A stretch of 64,000 bases of DNA from Oscillospiraceae bacterium (GCA_015063695.1 SVTQ01000003.1:26840-90839); one strand, 5' to 3'. Positions 26,284 through 35,969 are shown, counted from the stretch's first letter. Notes: generated by a model not told the origin, from the letters alone. Numbers and translations are program-made.

Positions 26284-27318
26284 TTGGAAACAAAGTATTT
26301 TATTATGGGGCGCGACCCCGACGAAACGATATACAAAGAGTGCGCTGAAATCATAAGACGGGGCGGACTTGTGGCATTTCCCACGGAAACGGTCTACGGT
26401 CTCGGTGTCAGCGCCTTCAGAGGAGAAGCAGTGCCGAAGGTCTTTGAAGCCAAGGGCCGACCCTCGGACAACCCCCTTATAGTCCACGTGGCATATCCCG
26501 AGGATGCGGAGGAGATAGCACGTACCTCTGAGCTTTACTATAAGCTTGCAGAGCGCTTTATGCCCGGCCCCCTGACGGTAATTCTCCCCAAAAAGGACAC
26601 GGTGCCCGATGCGGTAACGGGCGGACTTGACAGCGTAGGGGTAAGATGCCCCTCCCATCCCGTCGCCCATAAGCTTATAATCGAGAGCGGTGTGCCGATA
26701 GCGGCACCCTCGGCAAACCTTTCGGGAGCTCCATCGCCAACCCTCGGCATCCATGTCATGAGGGACATGAAGGGAAGAGCCGATGCGGTCATCGACGGCG
26801 GAAGCTGTGACTTCGGTCTTGAGTCCACGGTAATAAAGCTTTGCGGTGAGGATGCAGTTATCCTTCGTCCGGGAGCGGTCACGGAAGAGGATCTGCTTGA
26901 GATATGCAGAAAGGTAACCGTCAGCGAAGCGGTAAAAAATCCCGAAGCGGCAGGGGCGAGACCCGAGTCTCCGGGTATGAAATATAAGCATTATTCCCCG
27001 AACGCAGAGTTTATCCTTCTTGATACGGACGATAAAGGACTTATAGACTTTATTAACGGACAAAAGGAAAAGAACCTCGGTGTTATAATCAGCGAGGAGG
27101 AGGCATCGCTCGTAACGGGAGCGTGTACATTCATATACGGCAAAAAGGGCGATATAAAGGAATACTGCCACCGCCTTTTCGCCATCTTCAGAGAGGCGGA
27201 CGATAAAGGAGTTGTCAAGCTTTTCGCGCCTCTTCCCGACGATAAGGGACAGTCCCTTGCCCTCTATAACAGAATGATAAGAGCGGCAGGAAATAAAATA
27301 TCAAAAATTCGGAGATAA
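26284..27318 (+). CDS. sua5: Threonylcarbamoyl-AMP synthase, two-domain Sua5 type
   Basis: 344 residues from TTG 26284 (CAGAGGTC upstream). The YrdC domain has GGLVAFPTETVYGLG, KVFEAKGRPSDNPLIVH and APSANLSGAPSPT, and the C-terminal Sua5 domain (about 210-340) makes it the full-length form. It makes the threonylcarbamoyl adenylate used for t6A37 in ANN-decoding tRNAs. It lies 15 bases after prfA and one base before the next gene, so it is in an operon. Confidence 0.94.
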   Translation: METKYFIMGRDPDETIYKECAEIIRRGGLVAFPTETVYGLGVSAFRGEAVPKVFEAKGRPSDNPLIVHVAYPEDAEEIARTSELYYKLAERFMPGPLTVILPKKDTVPDAVTGGLDSVGVRCPSHPVAHKLIIESGVPIAAPSANLSGAPSPTLGIHVMRDMKGRADAVIDGGSCDFGLESTVIKLCGEDAVILRPGAVTEEDLLEICRKVTVSEAVKNPEAAGARPESPGMKYKHYSPNAEFILLDTDDKGLIDFINGQKEKNLGVIISEEEASLVTGACTFIYGKKGDIKEYCHRLFAIFREADDKGVVKLFAPLPDDKGQSLALYNRMIRAAGNKISKIRR

Positions 27319-27319
27319 C

Positions 27320-29524
27320 ATGGCAAGAAAGAAAAAAACGGACGATAAAAAGCTGATGATAGAGGCACCCGCCTTTGACCAGCCTATTACCGAAACCATA
27401 GAAAAAAACTACATGCCCTATGTAATGACTGTAATAATCTCCCGTGCAATTCCCGAAATTGACGGGTTCAAGCCTTCCCACAGAAAGCTTCTTTACACCA
27501 TGTACAAAATGGGGCTCATGTCGGGACCCAGAGCCAAGAGCTCAAAGATAGTAGGTCAGACCATGACACTTCACCCCCATGGGGATGCGTCCATATACGA
27601 GACCATGGTCAGACTTACAAGAGGTAACGAGGCGCTTCTTCATCCCTTCGTTGACTCCAAGGGCTCCTTCGGTAAGCAGTACAGCCGCGATATGGACTAT
27701 GCGGCGGCGCGTTATACCGAGGCAAAGCTTGATCCCTTCTGTAACGAGCTGTTTTCGGGCATAGATAAGGATGCGGTGGACTTCGTTCCCAATTTTGACA
27801 ACACAACAACGGAGCCAGTGCTCCTTCCCACCACCTTCCCCAATATCCTCATTTCTCCCAATATGGGTATCGCGGTAGGTCTTGCATCAAATATCTGTTC
27901 CTTCAACCTTGCGGAGATCTGCGACGGAACAATAGCCCTTCTTCGTAATCCCAACACCTCCACCGAAAAGCTCATGTCCATAATCAAGGCTCCCGACTTC
28001 TCGGGCGGCGGATATCTCATCTACGATAAAGAGCAGATGAGAGCCATCTTTGAGACGGGTAAAGGAAGCTTCAAGCTCCGCGCAAGATATAAGTACGATA
28101 AGGACAATAACTGTATCGAGATACTTCAGATACCTTATTCGACCTCGATCGAAGTTATAATGAAGAAGATAAGCGACCTCATGCGCGAAGGAAAGCTTAA
28201 GGATATAACCGAGATACGAGACGAAATAGGTCTCACAGGCTTTAAGCTTGCCATTGATATCAAACGCGGCACAGATCCCGATGCGCTGATGAAGAAGCTC
28301 TATAAGCTCACCACCCTTGAAGACGACTTCAAGTGCAACTTCAACGTGCTCATCGGCCAGAGCCCCATGCAGCTTGGCGTTTCGGATATCCTTAAACACT
28401 GGATAGATTTCCGTCTCGGATGCGTGCGCCGTGAGCTGAACTTCACACTCGGCAAGAAGAAGGATAAGCTCCACCTTCTTCTGGGGCTTGGTAAGATCCT
28501 TCTCGATATAGATAAGGCTATTAAGATAGTGCGCGAAACGGCAAAGGAAGCCGAGGTCGTTCCGAGACTTATGGAAGGCTTCAGAATTGACGAAATTCAG
28601 GCTGAATATATCGCCGAAATAAAGCTCCGTCACCTTAACCGTGAGTATATCATCAACAGAATTAAAGAGATAGAAACGCTTAAGGGCGAGATAGCAGAGC
28701 TTGAAGAGCTTCTCGGAGACGAGCTGAAGCTCCGTGCCTACGTTGCAAAACAGCTCGCAGACATCAAGAAGAAATACGGTATTCCCCGTAAAACACAGCT
28801 TCTCTATACCGAGGACCTTGAAAACGAGCCCGAGGTGGACGAGACGGAGAATTATAACGTCCGCGTAGTGTTTACAAAGGGCGGTTACTTCAAGAAGATA
28901 ACCTTCCAGTCACTCAGAGGTAACGACGAGCAGAAGCTGAAGGAAGGCGACGAAATAGTTTATACCGAGGACACGGAAAACGTAAAAGAAATAATGGTCT
29001 TCACCGATAAATGCCGTGTCTATAAGGGCAGAATAGCCGATTTTGAAAGCACCAAGGCATCAGCCCTCGGCGACTATCTTCCCACAAAGCTTAATTTCGA
29101 TGCCGACGAAAAGGCGATAATGACAAATGTCATTCCCGAGGATGTGACGGGACACAATATCATATTCATTTTTGAAAACGGTAAGGGTGTGCGCGTTCCC
29201 GTATCATCCTACGAAACAAAAGCAACAAGAAGAAGACTTACGGGCGCATACAGCGCATCATCCCCCATCGTCGCGGCAATATACGAAACAGAGCCTGTTG
29301 ATATCTATATCGAAAACGATGCAGGGCAGGCTATCTGTATAAAGTCCGCCCTCATTCCCGAAAAAGCAACGAGAACCGCAGGAGGAGTTACCCTCTTCAC
29401 CCTCAAAAAGGACAGAAAGGTTACCCTTGCGGCAAGCGGCATGAGCATGGAAAAATACCCTCACGCATCCTGCAAAAAGATTAAAATTCCCGCAACGGGA
29501 GTCAACGTTTCCGCAAAGAAGTAA
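27320..29524 (+). CDS. DNA topoisomerase (ATP-hydrolysing) subunit A, ParC-like
   Basis: 734 residues, smaller than typical GyrA (about 820). The winged-helix region has GFKPSHRKLLYTMY, and the active-site tyrosine is in AAARYTEAKL. The QRDR-equivalent segment is HPHGDASIYETMVRLT. I see no GyrA box (QRRGGKG) in the C-terminal propeller, which argues for a ParC-type decatenase or a divergent paralogue rather than gyrase. No gyrB or parE gene is adjacent in the window. It is part of the prfA-sua5 run. Confidence 0.9.
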   Translation: MARKKKTDDKKLMIEAPAFDQPITETIEKNYMPYVMTVIISRAIPEIDGFKPSHRKLLYTMYKMGLMSGPRAKSSKIVGQTMTLHPHGDASIYETMVRLTRGNEALLHPFVDSKGSFGKQYSRDMDYAAARYTEAKLDPFCNELFSGIDKDAVDFVPNFDNTTTEPVLLPTTFPNILISPNMGIAVGLASNICSFNLAEICDGTIALLRNPNTSTEKLMSIIKAPDFSGGGYLIYDKEQMRAIFETGKGSFKLRARYKYDKDNNCIEILQIPYSTSIEVIMKKISDLMREGKLKDITEIRDEIGLTGFKLAIDIKRGTDPDALMKKLYKLTTLEDDFKCNFNVLIGQSPMQLGVSDILKHWIDFRLGCVRRELNFTLGKKKDKLHLLLGLGKILLDIDKAIKIVRETAKEAEVVPRLMEGFRIDEIQAEYIAEIKLRHLNREYIINRIKEIETLKGEIAELEELLGDELKLRAYVAKQLADIKKKYGIPRKTQLLYTEDLENEPEVDETENYNVRVVFTKGGYFKKITFQSLRGNDEQKLKEGDEIVYTEDTENVKEIMVFTDKCRVYKGRIADFESTKASALGDYLPTKLNFDADEKAIMTNVIPEDVTGHNIIFIFENGKGVRVPVSSYETKATRRRLTGAYSASSPIVAAIYETEPVDIYIENDAGQAICIKSALIPEKATRTAGGVTLFTLKKDRKVTLAASGMSMEKYPHASCKKIKIPATGVNVSAKK

Positions 29525-29536
29525 ACGGAGGTCAAA

Positions 29537-30346
29537 ATGAAAAGAAAAAAGCTTATAATCGCCATTTCCGCCATTCTTGCCACCCTCATTATCGGAGGTG
29601 TTATAGTTTACGCGGCGGCATACGACTCCGCAAGCGATCCCCTTGTGGCACTCAGTTATCTGACGGGAGTGTTCAAGCCTTCCGTTGATAAGGATATCAA
29701 AGCGGTAAGCGACAGAGTAACTGCCGCCGAAACAAAGATATCAAACATCGAAAAGCAGATAGCAAGCGGAAATATCGGCGGCGGCACGGTCGATACCACC
29801 GAAATCGATAACAGACTCGATGCTCTTGAGAGCGCAAATACTCTCACCGCAACAGAGATAACAGATCTCAAAGCTCAGCTTGAAGCGGCAAGAGGTGAGC
29901 TTACCGCGGCAAAAAACGAGCTTGAAGCACTTATCGCCGAAAAGGCATCTAAAGCAGACGTTGATGCAGTCACCGCATCCGTAAATGAGCTCATGTCCGC
30001 TGTCAATACTCAGAGTGAAAGAGTTGACAGCCTTCTTGCGACCTACGGAGAGCTTCTTGATGCCCTCACCGCCGATAAAACAACCGGCGGTAAGAATTAC
30101 GGCTTCACCACCATAACGCTCTATAAGGGTGAAAGACTTGTCTGCGGCAAGGGAGCTGCAGTTATGCTTCGCGGCGGAGAGGGTACGTATACCGCGTGCT
30201 ACGACAGCACCGCCTCCGAAAACCTTACAAGCGGAAGCACGGCACCTGCCGAGCATATCGTGATATTTGACGACGGCGGAAGCTTTGAGACCGTAAGCGA
30301 CAGAGCTACAATTATGGTAAAAGGAGAATACAGAGTTGAAGGATAA
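29537..30346 (+). CDS. Membrane-anchored coiled-coil protein of unknown function
   Basis: 269 residues, GGAGG just ahead of ATG 29537. KRKKL and one membrane segment (8-26) are followed by a long heptad-rich coiled coil (about 55-180: SDRVTAAETKISNIEKQI, LDALESANTL, ADVDAVTASVNELMSAV) broken by a Gly-rich turn. A small beta-rich C-terminal domain follows (about 190-269) with ITLYKGERLVCGKGAAVMLRGGEG. No enzyme motif. It overlaps the small protein downstream. Confidence 0.8.
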   Translation: MKRKKLIIAISAILATLIIGGVIVYAAAYDSASDPLVALSYLTGVFKPSVDKDIKAVSDRVTAAETKISNIEKQIASGNIGGGTVDTTEIDNRLDALESANTLTATEITDLKAQLEAARGELTAAKNELEALIAEKASKADVDAVTASVNELMSAVNTQSERVDSLLATYGELLDALTADKTTGGKNYGFTTITLYKGERLVCGKGAAVMLRGGEGTYTACYDSTASENLTSGSTAPAEHIVIFDDGGSFETVSDRATIMVKGEYRVEG

Positions 30347-30446
30347 TCAGAAAAAACTGCTTGTCAGAATATTTGCAATATTCCTCGCCGTGCTTATGGT
30401 AGGCGGAAGCGCAGTGTCCCTCATTTCAATGTTGGCATCATTGTGA
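30336..30446 (+). CDS. Small single-pass membrane protein, 36 residues
   Basis: TTG start at 30336 with AAGGAGA at 30320-30326, overlapping the preceding gene by 11 bases in another frame; TGA at 30444. The N terminus MKDNQKKLLVR is basic and the rest is one hydrophobic helix (IFAIFLAVLMVGGSAVSLI). The layout resembles the small membrane protein Prli42 of Listeria/Bacillus, but the similarity is of plan, not of clear sequence. Spacing, ribosome binding site and amphipathy make it a credible gene. Confidence 0.65.
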   Translation: MKDNQKKLLVRIFAIFLAVLMVGGSAVSLISMLASL

Positions 30447-30493
30447 TCATTTTTAAAACTTAAGTTTTTCGAAACATTAAAGGGAGAAAAACT

Positions 30494-32308
30494 ATGAATA
30501 ATAAACGATTAAAAAAGGTTCTTAAAAGAGCACTCGGGGGGCTTCTTTGCATAGTCCTTCTTGTTACGGCCGTCGTGCAGAGCGGATACCTTGCAGAGCC
30601 CGTCCTTGCCGCCGATAACGGTATAAACTACCGTGTCGGTATCGTCTACGGCAAGAGTGTCAAGAAGACTTTACAAATTACCTCAACTGCAAAATATACC
30701 TTCGGTCTGCAGTCCCTCAGCGACAGCTCAAAATCCTTCACAACGCTCGGTACTTTCAATGCAGGAAGCGTTTACGTGACCGTTGACGGCTATAACAGAA
30801 ACAGCGACAAGGTATACAGCTATCATCTGCAGATAACGACAAAGCACACAAGCTATTCCTCTGCCTATTCCGTAGTTGAACAGCTTAAGAAAAAGCTGCC
30901 GAATTCTTCGGTTTTCGTTGCCTGCACAGACGGGGCATACTACGTGCGTCTCGGTAACTACACAAGTGCCGCGGCGGCAACAAACGCCATAAGCTCCGTA
31001 AAAGCTACCATCGGCTCGTCCTACAGTCTTACGGCTACAAGCCCCGAGGCAAACACACTCACTGTCCACGATGCAAACGGCTACATAATTTTGAAGTTCA
31101 GAAGCTCAACTCACACCTTGGGTCTGAAGGTCGAAAGCGGTTATATGACCTATAACAGCAAGACCTACGAGGGAGTTATGTCCTTCAAGAGATATACCAC
31201 CTCCGATTATGACGGAGTTCAGCTTGTAAGCGTCCTTCCCATTGAAAGATACGTAATGTGCGTTATCCCCAATGAGATAATGATATCATGGCCCAAGGAG
31301 ACCATAAAAGCCTTTGCAATAGCAGTGAGAAGCTACGCACTGTCGGGACTCAATTACTATAACAGCTCCTACGGCTTCGATATCACCGCCACCTCTCAGG
31401 TCTACGGCATGGCGTCAAACCTTGACGACAAGACCTACGGACCGAGGGTAATAAGCGCGGTAAATGACACGTCGGGGCTTGTCATGGAATATAATGGTAA
31501 AGTAGCAGAAGCATACTACTCATCATCGGTGGGCGGAGTGACCGTCGGCTCGGGCGATGCTTACGTAACGGCATATCCCTACCTTGTGGCAGTTGAAACA
31601 CCGTGGGAGAAATACGCATCACTCTCCTCGGGCTATCACGGCCTCTGGACTAAAGAGCTTACGGGCGCACAGCTCCTTTCCAACATAAAGGCATACGGCT
31701 ACGCCTCCCTTAAAGGCACCTCAATTACAAAGCTCACCGTTAACTCTTACGGCACGAACTCAACCTACGTCAAGAGTGTGACCGTTACGGATAATCTGGG
31801 AAACACGGCAACCATAAGCGGAGCCGATAACGTAAGGACCCGTCTCGGACTTTACAGCGCAAACTTTGTTGTGGGAAAGGGAAGTGTAAAGTATACTTAT
31901 GATACAGTGACCACCGTAGGCGAAAATCCCTATGACGGAAAATATCCTGCCTTCAATCTCTCGGATTTTAACGTAATAACCTCCGCAGGTAAGCTCCTTT
32001 CGAGATTTACCAAGGGAATGAAAATACAGACGGGAAGCGGAGTAGTCAGTACAAATTCGCCTAAGGCTAATGTTATAACGGGAAGCAGCACCTCAAACGG
32101 ACATTCCGTATATAATATAACCACGACCACTGCGACGGCAAGCGGCTCCTCATCAAACTTTATCTTTGCAGGTAAAGGCTGGGGACACGGAGTAGGTCTC
32201 AGTCAGTTCGGCATACGCGATCTCGGTAACCTCGGCTATACTTATGATGAAATGCTTAATGCTTACTATACGGGTATAAATATAGTCAGCTTTTACTCCT
32301 TAAAGTGA
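30494..32308 (+). CDS. Secreted SpoIID/LytB-domain protein
   Basis: 604 residues, start ATG with AAAGGGAG upstream. A signal peptide (about 1-40, ending VLAAD) is followed by a region that looks like a SPOR repeat (about 115-175, YVRLGNYTSAAAA). The SpoIID/LytB domain follows, with the motif VIPNEIMISWPKETIKAFAIAVRSYAL including the conserved Glu, and the C-terminal GKGWGHGVGLSQFG. SpoIID is a lytic transglycosylase of forespore engulfment; this protein is much longer than the 340-residue Bacillus SpoIID, so it may instead be a paralogue acting in vegetative or germination wall turnover. Confidence 0.88.
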   Translation: MNNKRLKKVLKRALGGLLCIVLLVTAVVQSGYLAEPVLAADNGINYRVGIVYGKSVKKTLQITSTAKYTFGLQSLSDSSKSFTTLGTFNAGSVYVTVDGYNRNSDKVYSYHLQITTKHTSYSSAYSVVEQLKKKLPNSSVFVACTDGAYYVRLGNYTSAAAATNAISSVKATIGSSYSLTATSPEANTLTVHDANGYIILKFRSSTHTLGLKVESGYMTYNSKTYEGVMSFKRYTTSDYDGVQLVSVLPIERYVMCVIPNEIMISWPKETIKAFAIAVRSYALSGLNYYNSSYGFDITATSQVYGMASNLDDKTYGPRVISAVNDTSGLVMEYNGKVAEAYYSSSVGGVTVGSGDAYVTAYPYLVAVETPWEKYASLSSGYHGLWTKELTGAQLLSNIKAYGYASLKGTSITKLTVNSYGTNSTYVKSVTVTDNLGNTATISGADNVRTRLGLYSANFVVGKGSVKYTYDTVTTVGENPYDGKYPAFNLSDFNVITSAGKLLSRFTKGMKIQTGSGVVSTNSPKANVITGSSTSNGHSVYNITTTTATASGSSSNFIFAGKGWGHGVGLSQFGIRDLGNLGYTYDEMLNAYYTGINIVSFYSLK

Positions 32309-32320
32309 TTAAAAAAGACA

Positions 32321-32358
32321 GAGTGTGTTCCCGTACGTAATAGGAACACACTCATTTT
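32321..32358 (+). terminator. Rho-independent terminator after the SpoIID-like gene
   Basis: GAGTGTGTTCC (32321-32331) and GGAACACACTC (32343-32353), a perfect 11 bp stem, followed by ATTTTAT. Confidence 0.85.
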
Positions 32359-32370
32359 ATAAATGAAAAA

Positions 32371-33600
32371 ATGAACTCATATAAGAAAACCCTTTTGTCA
32401 TGCTACCTCGGGTACGTGACACAGTCAATAGTAATAAACCTTGCGCCGCTGTTCTTTGTTATTTTCAAGGACACCTTCGGCTTTACTTATACGTTCCTCG
32501 CTAACCTTGTCCTCGTGACCTTTCTTATTCAGATAGCAGTGGATGCGGTCTGCGTAAAATTCGTTAACTTCTTCGGCTACAGAAAAGTTGCCATCCTCTC
32601 ACAGTTCTTTTCTGCGACAGGGCTTGCACTTCTCTTTATCCTTCCGAATATCCTCTCTGACATGAGGGCGGCGGTGATGATATCCGTGCTCTTTTATTCG
32701 GTGGGCGGAGGACTTATCGAAGTAGTAATAAGTCCCATAGTGGATGCCCTTCCGTCTGAAGCGAAGGAGTCCTCCATGAGCCTGCTCCATTCCTTCTATT
32801 CATGGGGTCAGGTATTCGTAATCGTCGTATCGACCCTTCTTTTAAAGCTCTTCGGTGACGGGAATTGGTTTTTCATTCCTCTTATTTGGGCGATGCTCCC
32901 TGCGGTGAATATAATAAATTTCTTCAGAGTGCCCATAATCGAGCCTGCCCTCGAGGAAATAAAGTTCACTCCCCGTGAGCTTGTGGAAAGCAAAGTTTTC
33001 GTTCTCGCCATGGCGATGATGATATGCTCGGGCGCGGCTGAGCAGGTAATGGCTCAGTGGGCATCCATGTTCTGTGAAATGGCTCTCGGCGTGCCTAAAG
33101 TCGTGGGCGATATCTTCGGTCCCTGCCTCTTTGCCGCCTGCATGGGTATCGGCAGAACGCTCTACGGCATATTCGGTTCAAAAATAGACCTCAGAGCCGC
33201 CCTGACGGGATGCTCTCTTCTGACAGTCTTCTGCTATCTCGGCGCAGTATTTTTTGGAAACCCTATCGCGGCACTTGCAAGCTGTGCCCTCTGCGGCCTC
33301 GGGGTCAGCCTTATGTGGCCGGGAATGCTTGCCCTTTCCGCATCCCGCTATAAAAGCGGAGCCGCACTCTTTGCACTCATGGCGATCGGCGGAGATATCG
33401 GCTGTTCCGTCGGCCCTTACCTTACGGGCATCGTCTCCGATGCGGTAAGCGGCAGTGAAAAGGTTCTTTCCATGGCGGCACAAAACGGTATTACCCCCGA
33501 ACAGCTTGGCCTTAAAGCAGGGATCCTCTCGGGAATAATCTTTCCCGTCCTGCTCCTTGTCGGAACTCTTCTCATGAAGGAGAAGATAACAAGGAATTGA
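32371..33600 (+). CDS. Major facilitator superfamily transporter
   Basis: 409 residues with about twelve membrane segments. The loop after segment two is NFFGYRKVAIL, a weak MFS signature A, and the N-terminal half contains FYSVGGGLIEVVISPIVDAL. Substrate unknown; sugar transport (FucP/GlcP-like) is a possibility suggested only by the N-half spacing. The ATG follows the terminator by 13 bases and has no clear Shine-Dalgarno sequence, so its expression signal is uncertain. Confidence 0.85.
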   Translation: MNSYKKTLLSCYLGYVTQSIVINLAPLFFVIFKDTFGFTYTFLANLVLVTFLIQIAVDAVCVKFVNFFGYRKVAILSQFFSATGLALLFILPNILSDMRAAVMISVLFYSVGGGLIEVVISPIVDALPSEAKESSMSLLHSFYSWGQVFVIVVSTLLLKLFGDGNWFFIPLIWAMLPAVNIINFFRVPIIEPALEEIKFTPRELVESKVFVLAMAMMICSGAAEQVMAQWASMFCEMALGVPKVVGDIFGPCLFAACMGIGRTLYGIFGSKIDLRAALTGCSLLTVFCYLGAVFFGNPIAALASCALCGLGVSLMWPGMLALSASRYKSGAALFALMAIGGDIGCSVGPYLTGIVSDAVSGSEKVLSMAAQNGITPEQLGLKAGILSGIIFPVLLLVGTLLMKEKITRN

Positions 33601-33620
33601 CTTCAGATAATATCAGAACC

Positions 33621-33644
33621 GTAGGGGCGAGCATTGCTCGTCCG
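33621..33644 (+). repeat. REP element (CGAGC subtype)
   Basis: GTAG plus GGGCGAGC-ATT-GCTCGTCC, 20 bases after the MFS stop. Confidence 0.85.
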
Positions 33645-33801
33645 CAATATAAAATACGCCCCCGATTTCGGGGGCGTCCAGACCGAAGACAAACTTGGTA
33701 TAACGCAGATGTGAACAGAAGGATTTGTATAAAGCAAATCCTCCTTGATGAAATCATCTGACATGGAAAAGGCGGGCAAAATGCCCGCCACATCTGCGTA
33801 A

Positions 33802-33838
33802 GGGGTCCTCAAGTTAGCTCTGCTGACTTGGGGTTCTC
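33802..33838 (+). repeat. GGGGTCCTCA/TGGGGTTC hairpin element, copy A
   Basis: Constant flanks GGGGTCCTCAA and TTGGGGTTCTC surround a hairpin based on AAGT-AGC and GCT-ACTT. Other copies are at 33879 (inverted) and 36043. Confidence 0.7.
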
Positions 33839-33878
33839 TTTAAGAGCGTTTTTTCTCTACCATAGGCAACTACGGCGT

Positions 33879-33913
33879 GAACCCCAAACATTCGATGAAT
33901 GTTTGAGGACCCC
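33879..33913 (-). repeat. GGGGTCCTCA/TGGGGTTC hairpin element, copy B
   Basis: Inverted relative to copy A, with a different inner hairpin, AAACATTC-ATC-GAATGTTT. Together A and B form a large imperfect inverted repeat. Confidence 0.7.
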
Positions 33914-33995
33914 TTGCGCCTACGAGGAAAAGAGCTCTAAATCTACCTGCGTTTCTCTCAGTCTGACTCAGAGTGTAGACTTTGTCTACACTCTG

Positions 33996-34045
33996 AAAGG
34001 GTATGTAAATAACTTTTCTTCGTTATTTACATACCCTTTTTATTT
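33996..34045. terminator. Terminator hairpin between the MFS gene and clpX
   Basis: An 18 bp perfect stem (33996-34013 with 34022-34039), loop TTTTCTTC, followed on + by TTTATTTATT. The T-run favours termination of + transcripts; on - it lies directly after the clpX stop but has only a short T-run. Confidence 0.65.
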
Positions 34046-34046
34046 A

Positions 34047-35330
34047 TTATTCAGAAGCCTTCGTCTTTCTTCTATGCGTGATCTTCGGACTACCCGTCTT
34101 TCTCACACACTCTTCCGTAATGACAACCTTTTTAATTGTCTTGTCGGAAGGAATTTCGAACATGATGTCGGTCATTGTTTCCTCAATAATGGAACGCAGC
34201 CCTCTTGCACCCGTGTTTCTCTCAATAGCGAGAGAAGCAACAGCCTTCAGAGCTTCTTCGTCAAATACAAGCTCAACCTCATCCATTCTGAAAAGCTCGG
34301 TGTATTGCTTTACAAGGGAGTTTTTAGGTTCCTTCAGAATTCTCACAAGAGCTTCTTCGTCAAGATGGTCAAGTCCGACGATCACGGGGAGACGGCCAAC
34401 AAGCTCGGGAATAAGACCGAACTTTACGATATCGTGAGCTGTTACCTCGCGGAACAGTTCACTCCTTGCCTTTTCATTCTTAGTCTTTATATCACCCGAA
34501 TAACCGATAACACTGCCGCCCTTTCGCTTTTCGATCATCTTGTCGATGGTGTCGAAAGCACCGCCGCAGATAAAGAGAATGTTGGTTGTGTCTATCTGAA
34601 TGAAATCCTGATTGGGATGCTTTCTTCCGCCCTGAGGAGGAACGTTGGAAACAGTACCCTCAAGAATTTTCAGAAGTGCCTGCTGAACGCCCTCGCCCGA
34701 AACGTCACGGGTGATGGAGCGGTTCTCGCTTCTTCTTGCGATCTTGTCTATCTCATCAATATAGATGATACCGTGCTCAGCCTTGTCGATATCGTAATCC
34801 GCCGCCTGAATAAGACGGAGAAGAATGTTCTCAACGTCCTCGCCGACGTAGCCGGCCTCTGTGAGGGTCGTGGCATCGGCAATGGCGAAGGGAACACCGA
34901 GACATTTTGCAAGGGACTGTGCAAGGAAGGTCTTACCCACACCTGTGGGACCGATAAGCAGAACGTTGCTCTTCTGAAGCTCAACGCCGTTCTTGTCATC
35001 GTCGGATGCGAAGTTGTGGCTCAGTCTTTTATAATGGTTGTAAACGGCAACGGCGAGAGCGACCTTCGCTTTGTCCTGACCTATAACGTACTGGTCGAGA
35101 GTTGCCTTTATCTCAGCGGGAGTCAAAAGCTTTGCGGCAGTGTCCTCCACGACCGAAATCTTCTTCCCGTCTCTTTCATCGCCGAATGCATCCTCGATTA
35201 TAAAGTTGCAGACCTCAACGCACTGGTTGCAGATATACGCGCCCATGGGGGAGGGAATAAGGAATTCGACTTCACCTTCACCCTTGCCGCAGAAGCTGCA
35301 CTTTGCGATTTTGTTAGTAGAATTTGCCAT
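34047..35330 (-). CDS. clpX: ATP-dependent protease ATP-binding subunit ClpX
   Basis: 427 residues from ATG 35330 (AAAGGA upstream; a TTG one codon earlier is not needed). The N-terminal zinc domain has [11 protein letters not shown] and CNQCVEVC, then Walker A GPTGVGKT, Walker B IIYIDEID, the [11 protein letters not shown] pore-side loop, and the sensor region [11 protein letters not shown]. It unfolds substrates and feeds them to ClpP; clpP is just upstream with 21 bases between them. Confidence 0.97.
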   Translation of the reverse strand: MANSTNKIAKCSFCGKGEGEVEFLIPSPMGAYICNQCVEVCNFIIEDAFGDERDGKKISVVEDTAAKLLTPAEIKATLDQYVIGQDKAKVALAVAVYNHYKRLSHNFASDDDKNGVELQKSNVLLIGPTGVGKTFLAQSLAKCLGVPFAIADATTLTEAGYVGEDVENILLRLIQAADYDIDKAEHGIIYIDEIDKIARRSENRSITRDVSGEGVQQALLKILEGTVSNVPPQGGRKHPNQDFIQIDTTNILFICGGAFDTIDKMIEKRKGGSVIGYSGDIKTKNEKARSELFREVTAHDIVKFGLIPELVGRLPVIVGLDHLDEEALVRILKEPKNSLVKQYTELFRMDEVELVFDEEALKAVASLAIERNTGARGLRSIIEETMTDIMFEIPSDKTIKKVVITEECVRKTGSPKITHRRKTKASE

Positions 35331-35351
35331 CAATAATTCCTTTCGGGAGCT

Positions 35352-35969
35352 TTATGCTCTCTTTTCGAATATCTTGTCGATGAGACCGAACTCAAGAGCT
35401 TCTTCAGCGGTGAGATAGTTGTCTCTTTCGCAAGCCGCGTGCATTTCTTCTACAGTGTGGCCGCTGTTTTCAGCCATTATGCGTTCAAGCTTTTCTCTTA
35501 TTCTGAGAAGGTGGTCTGCGTGTATCTGAATGTCAGTCTGCTGACCGCCGAGACCGCCGTTTATAAGAGGCTGGTGTATCATTATCTCACTGTTGGGAAG
35601 AGCAATTCTCTTGCCCTTTGCACCGGCGGAAAGAAGGAATGCTCCCATGCTTGCCGCCATACCTACGCAGATAGTGGCAACGTCGCACTTGATGTAATTC
35701 ATGGTGTCGTAAATTGCCATACCGTCGGAAATGCTTCCGCCGGGGCTGTTGATGTAAAGGGAGATATCCTTTTCGGGGTCCTGAGCTTCAAGGTAAAGCA
35801 TCTGAGCAATAACGAGAGAAGCCGTAACGTGATTGACAGCATCGGAAAGGAATATAATTCTGTCATTGAGAAGTCTTGAGAAAATATCGTAAGAACGCTC
35901 GCCTCTGTTGGTCTGTTCAACGACCATGGGAACGAGATTGTTCTGGTATGCATCGCCTATGTTAAACAT
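35352..35969 (-). CDS. clpP: ATP-dependent Clp protease proteolytic subunit
   Basis: 205 residues from ATG 35969 with GGAGGT upstream. The catalytic Ser is in [14 protein letters not shown], the His in [10 protein letters not shown], and the Asp in the [18 protein letters not shown] end region. N-terminal extension of the frame is rejected because it would read through the palindromic element at 36012-36100. Gene order tig-clpP-clpX is conserved. Confidence 0.96.
   Translation of the reverse strand: MFNIGDAYQNNLVPMVVEQTNRGERSYDIFSRLLNDRIIFLSDAVNHVTASLVIAQMLYLEAQDPEKDISLYINSPGGSISDGMAIYDTMNYIKCDVATICVGMAASMGAFLLSAGAKGKRIALPNSEIMIHQPLINGGLGGQQTDIQIHADHLLRIREKLERIMAENSGHTVEEMHAACERDNYLTAEEALEFGLIDKIFEKRA

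Larger units (their letters stand above)
33657..34039. repeat. Nested-palindrome cassette between convergent genes
   Basis: It fills the 446-base gap between the MFS gene and clpX. In order: a 9 bp hairpin CGCCCCCGA/TCGGGGGCG (33657-33676). An outer inverted repeat ACGCAGATGTG (33703-33713 with 33789-33799) encloses hairpins AGGATTTG/CAAATCCT (33720-33742) and GGCGGGCA/TGCCCGCC (33771-33789). Then two oppositely oriented copies of a GGGGTCCTCA-hairpin-TGGGGTTC element (33802-33838 and 33879-33913), a 12 bp perfect hairpin with a three-base loop (33969-33995), and an 18 bp perfect hairpin (33996-34039). No protein-coding gene is credible here. Confidence 0.8.

Noticed and set aside
33828..35336. 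Open frame of about 500 codons on + opposite clpX
   Set aside because: clpX is unmistakable on the other strand; the + frame begins in the palindrome cassette and shows no family features.
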